This document shows, piece by piece, positions 12,487 to 25,500 of a DNA stretch of 64,000 nt. Position 1 is the stretch's first letter. Every line of letters begins with the position of its first letter. This DNA is from Globodera rostochiensis. Taxonomy: Eukaryota; Nematoda; Chromadorea; Rhabditida; Heteroderidae. The translations under genes were made by a program, and so were the position numbers. The stretch spans positions 996,185 through 1,060,184 of the forward strand of contig JAEVLN010000018.1 of assembly GCA_018350325.1 (NCBI GenBank), written 5' to 3'. The notes below the pieces were generated by a model. That model had not been told where the DNA came from, searched no databases, and saw only the letters and a list, made by a program, of their open reading frames with translations.

Positions 12487-12745
12487 ATTTCGGCGTATTT
12501 GAATATTGGGATTATTCAAATATTCCTATACGAGAAGTTAGTAAAATTATTTTTAAACTCAGTAACATTAGAATTTACTAGCAAATTTGAAAATGGTTTT
12601 TCTTTTTCTGAAAAAAGAAGATTTCAAATTTTACTAATAAAATTCGAGTTTTTTGAAGATATTCAAATAATAATCCTCGTATTATTTAAATATTTTCAAT
12701 TTTACTAGAATATTCAAATAATAAGCCGACAAATACATAAATACC
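12487..12745. repeat. Short inverted-repeat element upstream of the LRR gene
   Basis: Outer sequences TCGGCGTATTTGAATATT (near 12491) and the complement of TCGGCTTATTATTTGAATAT (near 12730) pair with one gap. The interior is AT-rich with repeated ATTCAAATA words. A MITE is likely, but the superfamily is not determinable. It lies a few hundred bases 5' of the LRR start. Confidence 0.4.
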
Positions 12746-15574
12746 AACAATAAGAATATCCGCATCAGGAGAAGATTGAATTGTCTTTATTGTTACCGAA
12801 AAAAAAAAAATTTGGATCGGTGGATCAATTAAGCCATTAATTGGACTAATAAAAGCAATAATTAAGTCAAAAGGAAGTTCTTTGTCATGTTAAAAACCAG
12901 CTTTTGCAAAAACTGGAATTCATTATTCATTGAGGGTTTAATGGGATTTATAATTATTTTTTGAATAAAATTAATTGTTCGATAAATTTTAAAATATTGT
13001 TGGGACATGAATCTAATCAAAATGTTTATCAAAGCTTAGAATTCAGTTCATGGAAAAATTTTAAGTTTAAAATAGAATAAATGTTGAAAATTTTTGAAAA
13101 GCAAAATTCATTTTAATTTAAAAAAAGGACAGTTTAAAATTGAAAATTTACATTAGCAATTTTAATTGTTCCAACACCCTTCAGGACCCCGACCAAAAAA
13201 GCAACCTGGTTCAAAGAATTCTTTAAAATATGCTCAAAAATAAAGTTATATATATTTTCGAAATAGCAATAAAGTCATGAATTAAGTAAGCTAAAAGCGC
13301 AAATTTGAGTAGCTTTACTTAATATATTGATTGTCTTAAAACATTCAATTTTGGTATTTTAATATACTTTTAAATTCAAAAAAAATGCTTTTAATGATGA
13401 AAAATGCATTCATTCATTCATTCATTATGTGCGTGCATTTACAATTTAAATATGATGATTAGCGGTTAGGTGAAGGAGATAATCGGGGCGAGACGCATGC
13501 ATAATAAGCGCTTCCAGCTGTGTATGGGGGGGGGGGGGATTTTCGGCGGAGAGCGAGGGGGGGGGCGGAACAAATCAAGCCCCTCGAGCGATGAAAAACT
13601 GAGTCCCGACCATTTGAATTATGCTTCACGTGAGCTTATGAGCAATTGATCCATGTTCGGGAACAGATAAATAATCAAAGGGTAGATCAACAAAAATTTG
13701 ATCAGACCAGTTTAACAACTCTTTAAGAGTCAAAATCATGTTCCGGTTTTGATTTGTGATCAATTAAAATCACAGAAAAATGGCAGTAAGTGATCCAGGT
13801 GATCTGAACCAATTAGTTGAACCTCAAAAATGTAAATCTATTAAGAAAATAAATTAACACTTTCACAGTTAAAGCTCAAATTATAAGAAAAAAAATTTTG
13901 CAAACGGCCAACAATTGAACATTTTAAAAAATGAAAGTATGGGAAAAGTAACAAAATTTGCATAAAAATCTGGAAGTGAGAATTGTGACGAAGAATGAGA
14001 ATTATGGAAAAATGAATAATAATTATTGCATTTGCATTTTGAAATCAATTTTGACGCGTAAAAAGCCTACCATTGTTTTTGGTGACTTTTTTTAATTTAT
14101 TAACATTTTTTTTTGAAATTTCAAAAATTAGGAGCTCAGTCTGGTACTGAAATGCATGCCGGGTTTCATTTGACCCATTCATAGCCGCGGGGGCCGTTGA
14201 TGGATGGTTAAATGGATGTCGGGGTTGGAAGATGGGTAAGATGGACAAACATTTCTTCCTCCCGCGGGGGATGAATCGGCGGACCGACGCCCCCCCCCCA
14301 CAGCCCACCCACTCTCGAAGTCCACACTCCCGAGCTGTTATGCGCGGAAGCACTAAAATCTGTAAAAATATTATAACACCAAAGAATTTGTTAAAAAAAG
14401 AATGGGTATAAAATTTGTGGTGGTTTTGGCATTCAATTGTTTGAAAAAGTAGTTTGATTTTTTTGTGCCAAATGTTTGGCATTATGTTGTGCTTAAACTG
14501 TAAAGAAATGTTGATGTCGAAAAGAGACGTCGTCGACAGATGCGCCTCCATGCCCTAGACAAAATTGGGTGTTTATTGTTCGTGGGTGGAGAAGAAGGCC
14601 GAAAATTCTTTCTATGTACCCGATGGGCACACACAAAAGCTATAAAAGGAGGCTGAATTCAGCCCCCGAGGGCATCATTTTCGGACCTCCGGTGGTAAGG
14701 AGGGGGGCAGATGTGCCACACAAAATGCGATTAACCATTATTATATTGTTTTGTTGTTGTTGTTGCACATGCACACAGAGAGAATCAGGGGGTAGGGGGG
14801 GGGGGGAATAAAAGTGATGCGGTGGCACAAAATGTGCGAATATTTTCTTGCCAAAATTGTGCAAACTCAAAAAATATTGGTAAACAAAAAAATTATTTTT
14901 AAGGGGTATTAGCAACAAAAAAAAGTATTATTATAAACTTCTGTTCCAAATAGTCTAAACATAACCAGAAGATTAGGCAATATACGAATGAGATGGAAAA
15001 CAAATAATTCCGCGACAAATGAATGAATTATAGCAATTTTCGAGATAATTTGGCAGATTTGCTAAGAATAATCATATTTTAGGAGAAAATTGAAAAATAA
15101 AAAATTTTCGTTTATTAAGCTTTAGAGTTTTACATAATTAAGATTAGGAAATATTCGACAGAAACAAGGATATTTACTTTTTAAATTCAAATTTAAATAT
15201 TGGAGAAAATTTTACAATTTTTTGCAATTAAGTCATCCGACCTTATTCAAAAAAATAGCAAAAATCTCGACTTCTGGTGCAGTCAACCACAAATAATCTG
15301 CTCAAATAATACACTTCAGTGGTCAAACAGCAAAAAAAAAAAATGGGTGAATGATGGCGTTTTGTTTGGCACGGCAGGTGGGGATCGGCACCAATTGAGT
15401 GGTTGGGGCGGGGGGTGGGGGTGGGGAGGAGGGGGAGGGGGAGGAGGGCACATCACAAAATGGACTAATAATTGGCACATTTGTTTGTTGCCAAGGGATG
15501 AGTGCACAAGTAAGTGAAGATGGCTGGCTTGACCGACAAATCGAGGCGTACAAATGCCATCCACTTTTGGGGGG

Positions 15575-15765
15575 CGGGGGGGGGGGGGAATGGGGACTTT
15601 GGATTGGGGGCGGGCCGCCTGGTTGTGCCAATGTTTTGTATATGAATTAGATGCATGCGGGTTGAGGCTGTTTGTTTCTGGCATTAAACAACGGGGGGGG
15701 GGGGGAATGGGGAGTTGATTGGGGGCCGCCTGGTTGTGCCAATGTTTTTGTATATGAATTTGGAC
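15575..15765. repeat. Tandem duplication of a G-run plus unique tail
   Basis: Two adjacent copies share a G run, then AATGGGG, then GGCCGCCTGGTTGTGCCAAT and TATATGAATT. They sit at about 15583-15650 and 15693-15762, about 110 bp apart. The copies differ by small indels. Confidence 0.75.
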
Positions 15766-16608
15766 TGGATAGTTTAATTCTTAAACCTTTCTTTTTAGAA
15801 ATTAATTGACTGCTAATTGTAAGTCATATAAAAAGCATTAACAAAACATATTTTTGGGAAATAAATACAAATTGCATAAAAATTTCATTTTGAAAATGGC
15901 ATAAATGTCAAAATTGTCCATACGCTGAGAATGGGTGGACGGGATGCCGTCAGCAATTCATCATTCCAGATGAATGGGCCAAATGTGTCCCACGGGGATG
16001 GGACTTTGGCCAAATTTGTCCCGAGGGCCCAGTGCCCATCATAAAAGTGTGGAAATGAAAAGGAAAGGCCAAAAACCGAGATTTTATCGATTCTTAAAAT
16101 AACACAATAATAATAATTTGTTTGTTTATTTTTTTTAAATTATTAAACATAAAATTTTAAAAACTATTATACCGTATGAATTAATACAGTAAATTATACA
16201 ATAGGCAAGCAAAATTTGGTCTGAAAAATATTACGGACAAAATGCAAATCCAGCTGCTACTGTTTGGTGGTGGTGGTGATGAATGGGTGGGACACATCGC
16301 CAACCAAATATATTTATAAATCCCTTCCAGCGATTCGCCCCCCCCCCTCCCCCGCTTAATCCGTCCTGCCTTTTTTGTGGGTGAAAGAGAGATTGATGAC
16401 ATTGGGATTGGGGACAGGTCGGATTTGAGGGATTACTGCTCAAACAATGGACGGCGTATCTCATCGCCCATCCATTCTTCAGCTGCACAGAAGATGTGCT
16501 GCATGAGGCGCGCAGTAGGGTTAGGCGTTCAGCAGTGCCAAATTTGGAAAAATTGCATAAAATTTGGTAAAATGGATAAAAAAACAATTTTTTTTAATAG
16601 GAATTCAA

Positions 16609-16857
16609 CAGTGATGCTGTTCCAACAATTTTGGATCTGTTCCTGTTCTGTTCTCAAATTTTAGAACAGCCTATCTGTTCTGTTCCAACCTCGAGAACAG
16701 GAACAGGAACAGGAACATGAACATGAACATGAACATGAACATGAACAGGAACAGGAACAGGAACATGAACATGAACAGGAACAGGAACAGGAACAGGAAC
16801 AGGAACAGGAACATGAACATGAACAGGAACAGGTCAAGCTGGAACAGCAAAACACTG
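16609..16857. mobile_element. hAT-like MITE with GAACAG/GAACAT hexamer array
   Basis: It begins CAGTGATGCTGTTCC and ends with the complement of CAGTGTTTTGCTGTTCC, a CAGTG-type terminal inverted repeat. The interior (about 16690-16833) is a hexanucleotide array of GAACAG and GAACAT. No convincing 8-bp target duplication is visible, so the boundaries are less certain than for the other elements. Repetitive open frames on both strands (alternating Cys-Ser or Met/Arg-Asn) are readings of the array. Confidence 0.6.
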
Positions 16858-17337
16858 GATGGAATCCATGCAAAGAATCTTGAATTAATTTTAAAATAAT
16901 AGAATATCTATTTCCCAAACAAATATTGGCGCCCAAATGGTCACCATTTAAATGCTAATATAAAAAAAGGCTTAAGCTCAATGCCTTAAGTGTTTCTCAA
17001 AACAAAAATGCCATCCTTAAGTGGGTGTATTAGCGCCGGTTTTATGCTAATATCAGCATATTCAACAATGTTCTTAATTTGTGAAATTGAAGGATTTGAA
17101 CATTTGCAACTTTTATCAACCGCGAGAGACCAACGCGTGCAGACAGCCTGACCATTTAGTAAAACTGGGACTATTTGATTGAAGGGACGAATTAATCAAT
17201 GTAAGGGATTGATTAATTCATTTTTTTGCATTTTAAATCCATCCGAAAAAATTAAACCTAAAATTAAATTTTTTAAAAAAAGCACAAAACTCTTAATTAC
17301 AGAGAGAGACCAATCCAATTTACGAAAACAACAAAAA

Positions 17338-17364
17338 TGAGCACAATAGAGAGAGAGAGAGAGA
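17338..17364. repeat. GA microsatellite
   Basis: Reiterated GA dinucleotides followed by GATATATC. Confidence 0.8.
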
Positions 17365-18554
17365 TATATCAATTTCGAGCTCGTCCATCTCCAAAATTGC
17401 TTTCGGAGCAAAATGAGCATGCTCACCACACCGGGGGGTTGGGGCAGTAAAAAGTGAGGTTATGGGAACTCTGCTGCTGGACGGGGGGGGGGGGGAGGTG
17501 GGGGAGCAGAAAGAGAATAGGGGGGGGGGGGGAGGGGGGGGGGGAGTTGCTGAGGTCATGGGCATTTTGTGGGGAGTGGGGGAGGGCACCCAATGTTTTG
17601 GGCAGAATTTCAATGACGGATGGGCATGAGATAGATGAGGGATGACAAGTGGGGGAGGGGGGGGGGGAGGGGGTGACTTTAATTTCAGTGAGCTGCTCAT
17701 CCTATTTTTTGATGGGTTGCACACTTGGTGAAGAGATGATAGATGCCACGAAAAAAAGCAAAAATATGCCAGACAAAGCTGGGCATACGGTACCTTGAGG
17801 ATTTACTATGTGCATATACTGTATCGTATAGTTTGGAATAAAAATGTGTCAAATATAAGGACAGGAAACATGAGGGCCAAATAAAAATAATAATTAGCTA
17901 GGCAAAATTTGTTTTACCAATTTTATTGATTAAAAGTTTTTTTTTGGTTCAACGGATCAAAAAAACGCGGGACTAACGGGCAAAAATAAAGGTTGTAATA
18001 TGCGAAATAGGGTAAACGGATCATATAACGGAGAATTTCAGTCCCACAAACGGGCATTTCAGTCTCAATCCCAATGCCGCTCTATTCCAATTAGTGGGTG
18101 TGTTGGTTGTATTGTCAAAAAAAAGATATTCCAAAATTTTCATTATCTTAGACGGGATTTTAAAAACAAAATTCTTTTCGGTGGTCATCTCCTCAAAGTA
18201 AAAACCAAAAAATTCAAAATAATATAAAAATTAGGTAACACATTACAACTATTTAATTACATTCCAAAAGAAGCAGGCAAAAAGCATTTTAAAATGTAAA
18301 CAAAAAATCAAATGTACATTTAATGCAAATGTGCCGCCCGAATTATGCAAATTTTGTTTTGTTGATGAAATGGAGGAGCAGCCTTTTTCGCTTGGGCGGC
18401 GGGGGCGGGGGGGGGGGAGCATTCGTAAAAGTTTATGGGCTCCACTTTTTGCTGCTGCTCCAACAGATTTTTATCGCTTTTTCCCGCTCAAAAGGAATGA
18501 ATGGCTCCCGCCGCTCATTTTGACGAGAAGAAAGAGGGGAGGGGGGGGGGAGGT

Positions 18555-18835
18555 CACTTTTTGAGCGATTAATTTTGACGATAAAACAGAAATTCGTTCA
18601 TTTGATCAAAGCAAAGGCAGGCAGAGACAGACAGACACAAACGGACGTTTTGTCTTTAATTTAAATATTAAAAATGTTTTAAAACATTTTAGATTTCATC
18701 CTGGTTGGGCTAGTGCCCGACTAGCGATGGTTTAATTTGACGATAAACAGAAATTTGTTCATTTGATCAAAGCAAAGGCAGACAGACAGACACAGACAGG
18801 ACGTTCTGTCTTCAATTTATATAGTTAAAATTTAA
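18555..18835. repeat. Tandem duplication containing CAGA/CAGACA runs
   Basis: Two diverged copies, at about 18566-18680 and 18730-18835, share TTCATTTGATCAAAGCAAAG, then AGGCAGACAGACAGACA-like repeats and GGACGTT.TGTCTT. The period is about 160 bp. No coding potential. Confidence 0.7.
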
Positions 18836-21800
18836 AAAAATTTTAAATTCCTCCATGAATGAAATTTTTTATACGGGAAAATGTCAGATTTTTTTTGTCA
18901 ATTTAGAAAAAAAAATTGCTCTAGTAACATTTAAAAATCAGCAATTTTTGACCAAATTGTCTTCTAAAAAGGGTTTTCGGACGGGGCTCGACTAGCAAAT
19001 ATTCGTCCAAAAGCAAACGAAAAATCAAAAAAATGCCCGCCCGAAAAGTTGATACATTTTAAGGTAAATTTTCTCGCAATTCTAATAAAATTTGTTTGAA
19101 ATAAAATTTTAAAAGCCCGTACATATATTTTAAAATGCCATCATTTTGTGCTCCATTTTAATTTTCATATAAAAACAGAAAGATTAAATTTCTTCAGAAA
19201 TATACAAAAATCTGCAAAAAATAATCTTTTGCCTGAATCTTTGGGTCAAAAATTTAGCCTCAAGGGGACAATAAAAATACAATTTTTTTTTTTAGCGATG
19301 CGAGTCAAAGGTCGATGGGAATGAAAAAGGAGAAGAAAATTATAGGAAGGAAAATGAGTTGTGGGGGGGGGGGGGGGGGGGAGGCGGTGGAAGGAATATG
19401 CATTTAAATGCCTTTTTATTGCACACCGAAAACAATTATGCCAAGGCCATAATTAAAAGAATAAAAAGTAAAACAAAAAATAATCAATTCATTTAAAAGA
19501 AATTCCATTTAAACAGAAAAGAAATTTAAACATTTTTGTGTGTTTTAGGTGCCAAAAATTGTTTAAAAAAATTAAAAAACGAATTTAAAATGGTAAGGGT
19601 CAAAAAAAATGTTTTTGGTCTTCCAATACTTAAAATTAGGGTAGTTACGGGACCGAAACTTTTGGAAAAACCAGGACCAACATTTCAGTACCAAAATGGA
19701 AACTTTCAGTCCCAGGTACGGTTCCCCGTTGGACCGGGATTGAAAATGTTTGAATGGCCGAGAATTCATAATGTAAAATTCGAGATCCCGGGATATCTCG
19801 AAAAAATTCCCATTCCGTGAATTCTGGATAAACTTCTAACGCTATTTTTAAACGAACACAAAAACAGAGCAATAAAATTTCTTTGTTTTTAAGACGCTAA
19901 AATATAAATTGCAAAATATTGGGTCAAAGTGCTTGGCCCTACACTTTGGCCCAATTCCAATTCCAATCCAAACCAATCTCGCCTTTTTATGGCGCGCGTA
20001 TATGCCCCCCCCCCGCTCAAGTGGATTTGCATAGAAAATTTTGGCTGAATTGGTGCTCCGTTTTTGGCCGGCCATTTGCTGCTGCTATGTGATTAATAAT
20101 AATTGTGGTGTTTAGCAGAAAATTTGTATTATCGAAGAAAAATTCTAAAAATTAATTTCAGTGTAAAAATTGATTTACCATAAATGTTTGATTTTTGTCT
20201 AGTAGTAAAAATTTCGTTTAAAAAAAACAAAATTGATAAATTCCATTTATGACATTTTTTTCAATAAAAATAAGTGATGATTTTGTTTAAACTTTTAAAT
20301 AGTTGGAAAGTCACGTTGGACAAAAAAAAACTGTGGGGTTTAAAGTATAGGGAACGGGACTTTAGCAGAAAATTCGCTCGTAGCAGAAGTTTTGAAGCTG
20401 CTCAAAAGTAAAGCACAGTCATTGGCATAATAAAATAAATTATTTTGCCCGAGGGTCTCATTTTGCCCGAATTGGCCAAACTTTTGCCAATGAGACGATA
20501 ATTTGAAGAGATCTGTGGGTGGGGTTTTCCAATGTTTCCTAAGCCTCCAATTGTTCCCTAAAACAAGTTGTTAGGCTTAATAAAATAAAATTTAATTTTG
20601 TCCACAACAGCCAACCAACCAACCAGCTCATTTAGCCCCCTCAGCAGGAAGTCAGAATGGGAGGCCAAATTTGGGGGCCCCCGGGGGCATTCAACCACCC
20701 CAAAAGCATCTTCATCTCGTCTCAATTGCCCTACAGGCGCAAGACAATCCGCCCGCCCCCCCGGCCCAATTCCCAACCCTTCCGGCCCATTTCCGCCCTT
20801 CTCGGGGGAATTTGGGCCCCAAATTGGCAACCATTGGCCACAACCATCCATCCCCCTCATACTTCATCTCCGAGTCCGAGCATGATTGGGAGATTTTGTT
20901 CGAATGGGTTGATGAGGACCATGGCCCCTTTAAAATTGAATTTTTGTCTCAAGACAAAATGAAGCTTTTTGGAAAAGATTCGATGTTTCTTTTTTCAGAA
21001 TGCGTAGACACAATGATGAACATGATAAATGTTTTAATGGGAGTTGCAGAACCTTGGGAATTCGGTGACAAAATTGCGGGTTTGTCCGGAGAAATCGTCA
21101 AAAATCTTGTTTTGTAAATTTCCCGGTACCGGTTTATATGGCAAATTCCACGTTTCCAAGCCTTGACTTTTTATGTCAAAAAATTCTCCTAACTTTGTAT
21201 TATGTCTAAAAAGATGCCAACAATCGAACATTATTTTATAATTTTTATTCTACCAAAGGATTTCCCCAGTTTTGTGTATTTGTGATTTTTTAATTTTCAG
21301 CCAGCCGTTCCGGTTCCACAAAACGGTGTGTTCCAGAGATCAGAAACAAATTAAGCATGAAATTGAAACATTTACACATGGAACCGGAACGGAACGGAGC
21401 GGAACAAGCGTGTGTGAAATGAATTGGAAAATAAGCACCACAAAATGGTGGACAATTTCCCAAATTAATTGAAACTAACCAACAACAACAAAAAATGTGT
21501 GTTTATTTTTGCAAAAACTCCCCAAAAAAACAATCAAGACAAAATGGGAGGCGGCGGAGGAGTTAGTTTGGGGGTGCTGGTGGCGCGCCTGGTGTGGGGA
21601 ATGGGCTGAAAATGGTTGTGTGTAAATTGGATGGAATAAATCGCCCAATTTTTGCATGCAGCGAATGGTGGCGATGGCTCTGCTGCTGATGAGGGGGAAG
21701 GTCGAAGAATTTGACGCGATGGATGGGGCGGGGGGGGGGACGAGATGGATGAAAATTTAGGGGGGTTTTGGGGGGGGGGGGAGGGGTCGGTGCGCGAACG

Positions 21801-22513
21801 CCCCCAACTCTAATGAGTGGGTTGGTTGGATTTGGGGATGGGGCTGTGTGATTGATGGGAACATGGCGGAGGCTGACTCTTCCGTGAGGTCTCAAATCGA
21901 TGATTTTGTATATGGAAGAAGATGAACAGTGTTAAATGTAAAATTTAAATTTACAAAAATTGAAAACATTTTATCACATGTTCGAATGTGAATTAATTAT
22001 CACAGAAAATTATGACTACCTATTTATTTAAAAATTTTGAAAGAATGAAATTTTGAAAACATCGACAACCTTCTCCCTCCTGTAAATTAAAAACGATTTG
22101 AGTTACAACATAAAATGTTGACTAAATTAAACTGCAGAAATTTGATATTTTTAAATTTATATGATTAATAATCATTTGAATTTGCAAATCGAAAGTTTAT
22201 AATTTAAATTTTTTATTAGAGATGGTATTTTTGAAAAAGGCCTTGTTACCCAAATATTTGAACTTTCTAAGACCCGGACCGGGCCCAGGTCCAAAAATTC
22301 GAGTTGTCTGGGCCTTTTTTAAATCACCCGACCAGGACTACCGGGCCCGATAAAATCCGGGTCCGAACTGTATTTTTATGATCATCAAAAATGGAATTTT
22401 TTTTGCCAGAAAAAAACATTACAATAAAAAATCAATGGTTTGTAATTTGTTAATTGAATCAACTAAAGAAGAAATGTTTAAATTCATAAGCACAAATTAA
22501 TTGGATTATTATT

Positions 22514-22519
22514 TTTATT
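22514..22519 (-). terminator. Polyadenylation signal of glutamate decarboxylase
   Basis: AATAAA on the minus strand, about 39 bp downstream of the decarboxylase stop codon. Confidence 0.55.
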
Positions 22520-22557
22520 CGTTTTGTCAGCGCAATTTTTCGTCCAATTATTCTTCT

Positions 22558-25500
22558 TCACAAATCTTTTGCCAAAGTGCCAATTTCGTCGATGAGAAAA
22601 TCCAAATCGACTTCCTTAAAAAATGCATTTATTTTTTACTGAAAAAATTGATCATTTTTTAATACGCGGATTGCCGGATTGGAGAGGATCATTCGGAAGA
22701 AGTTGGGCCTCTGTTTGTCAGGTTGGTAGCCCACCTAGGTATTAATTGTTTTTTTTAAATTTAATTAACGTCATCAAAAATGAGGACTTTGCTTGAAAAC
22801 AATCCTAAAAATTTTATTTTATTTTTTATTATTATTAAGGAATATTTTTTTTATTAAAAGGTTCGCAAAATTAATTCATACCATAGTCGTACCACGTTCC
22901 ATCATTCGAGCCTTGATTTTTGGTGCGATCTTCAACATAATTAAATAAAATATTTTTAAATGCATTAAAATTTGTTATAATTTTTAAAGCCAAAAAATTA
23001 ATTTGCAAATTAAATTTGGCCAAAAGTGATTTATGAGACTCCATTTTGACCTTCTCCAATCGTGCCATCTTCTCCTTGTGGTCCATCTCCCGACGCATGC
23101 TGGGCGGCACGTACCAGAAGCAAATGTTCAAAAATTCAGGCTAAACAAAATAATTATTGTTGATTCAGGATTTTCCGGGAGACCAAAATCACGGCTTTTT
23201 GGTCCGAATAATCAGTCGGATATTCACTCAAATAAAAATTACGATTTTAATTTGTTTTTTTTCCCCGAAATTGCGGACTCTGATTAGCTCTAATATGTAA
23301 ACACTCACGTCGTCAACAACCATTTCGTAGCCTTCCGTGTGCTTGATTTTTACAGTAAAATAATTGGCCAATTCCTGAAAAATGTGAAAATTAGCAAAAA
23401 ATTAAATGTTTGCTCTCCAATTACCATTAGACGATTAATTTGACGTCGATATCCCTCCATTCCCTGACAAATTTTGGGATTTTCCATTAAAAGGTAAGCA
23501 TTTTCAATAACTAAACAACTGACCTTAGAGCGCCACATAAGCCATAACTTAAAAATAGATTTTACCAATTTATTGCATCATAAAATATAGTGACGATCCG
23601 CCAAATGAGAAAATTAAAAATATTTGGCAACATTTTCATATCAAAAAATTGTGCCTCGGAATTTATTCATGTTTGTGTACCTTGAAGATGTCGTTGTGTC
23701 GTCCTAAAAAAAAGTGGTAAATTCAAATCAAATTTTTTGATCAGAAAATTCTCTGATGCCATCCATAAACATAAAGGTTATGTGCCCGACGATCACTGAT
23801 TTAGAGTAATGTTGAATAATAATCGAACAATTGGCGTTCCGAAAAAAATTGTAATCCAAAAAAGGGGAAAATTTAAATAATTTATTCATAATTCTTTTTG
23901 TTTGCTTAATTAGGAGAGCATAAAATTTCTCAGGAATTGTTCATTTAATTTTGGTTGCTTCTTCTTACCGCACTGCATCGCCTTGTCCCCGGTGTCGTAG
24001 CTGACATCGTACGGTTTGTCCTGCTGGAACAGATAGTCGGCCGACATTTGGTTGGTTTGGAAGAGCAAACCCTAAAAAAATTTTGAAACAAAAAAAGAAA
24101 AAGATTTTTCTCTAAAAATAATTTTTAAAACATTGTGTACAACGCGACCTCTTGACGGACAAAGCACGCACTGCACTGCAGCAGGGCACCCATCAACTTG
24201 TGTGGATTCCAGGTCACCTGCAGCATCGCGAAAAAATTTAAAAAAAAAAATAATTTTATGAAAAAAAATTGTTTAAAAATATTTTAACATCGTAAAATCG
24301 GTTCTTTTTAAACAGACCGAGTTTGCCTTCTCAATTCCGCTCAATTTGTGACGGTGTTCAGGACTCAACAACAAGCCACCGCCCCAGGCAGCCTAAAAAT
24401 TGTGAATTTGTGAAAATTACTAAAATGTGAATTTAATGATTCTTTAATTTGAAAAGTGAAAAGTATGGCAGTAAACAAATAAAATCACTAAAAACAAAAA
24501 TTATGAATTCCATTAAAAAATATTCTGTAAACATTTTTCTTCAAAATACTTACGTCGACATGCAACCAAAGTTTATGGCGTTTGCAAATATCAGCAATCT
24601 GTGGAATCGGATCCCACGCACTAAATAATTTATTAAACAAAACCCATCAAAAAAAATTTTCCTAAAATAGTTGAGCAATTAAAACAACTTATGACTGACC
24701 CATAGACAGTGGTACCTAAAAAAGAAAATTTATAAACAAAGAAAATTCTTAAAACTTTTTTACCCGCTGTTGCGCACACAAAAAACGGATGAAGACCCTA
24801 GGAATGGCAAATTTATAACACTTATTCAAAAGAACGACAAATTTAACCTCTACGCCAAATTTAAATTTTAAAATTGAAAATCTTAGATAAATTTAAATAT
24901 ACTATTAAACAAATGCTCGTATGCGTCTAAAAGAACAATCATTGGAAATTGACCCTCGTTCTGATAAATACTAGTGTTGCACGAGAGTCTCGGTCTCGAG
25001 TCTCGACTCGAGAAATTTCTCGGGTTTTTTTGGGTCTCGATCTCGGTCTCGAGTCTCGGGGTCATTTCTTGGTCTCGACTCTCGAGTCTCGGTAAATTTT
25101 GGGTCTCATGCAGCACTAATAAATACAAATGTCAATATTTCCAAGAATGCCCTTGGTGAAATGGACTAACTATCTCACTCAAAGTGAAAAAGTAAAAAAA
25201 AAATTCATAAAAAATTGCATAATTTACATAATCATTAAACAACACCTCATCTTTGCATTTTATGATGCATTCTTCCAAAGCCTCAGGGATCATTCGGGCT
25301 TGGTCGTCTACGGCGATGTTGAAACTAGCGTAGGTGGGGATTGGAATTTTAAGAAAAAAAAATCAATAGGTATTACAAAAAACGCTGGGATTTATAATGA
25401 CAGATTTCAGTCCCAAGAAGGAACAAATCTCAGTCCCAATCCCGATCCAGGCCTACTGGCTCTATGAAATCCGATACAAGAGGCAAATCCCAACTCCGTT

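Larger units (their letters stand above)
12746..22513. other. Gene-poor 9.8-kb interval with many poly-G runs
   Basis: I can support no gene here. Most features are homopolymer G runs on the plus strand (near 13526, 13557, 14793, 15405-15445, 15575, 15693, 17484, 17520-17545, 17650-17675, 18395-18412, 18540, 19363-19381, 21729 and 21768) and a few C runs (14289, 16337, 20006). Open frames of 100-168 codons here are low-complexity Gly/Pro readings of those runs or lack any domain. Local repeats are listed separately. A GC-rich patch at 22262-22375 of CCCGG words may be another decayed MITE. Confidence 0.45.

Noticed and set aside
14045..14551. 168-codon open frame, minus strand
   Set aside because: Longest single open frame in the window, but no recognisable domain, mixed AT-rich and G-run composition, and no supporting flanking exons.
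16661..16936. Cys-Ser and Asn-Met/Arg repeat proteins on both strands
   Set aside because: They are readings of a GAACAG/GAACAT hexamer array in several frames and strands at once.
20671..21117. 148-codon open frame, plus strand
   Set aside because: The second half is less biased in composition, but two other frames are also open at the N-terminal half, and nothing in it could be recognised or joined to other exons.
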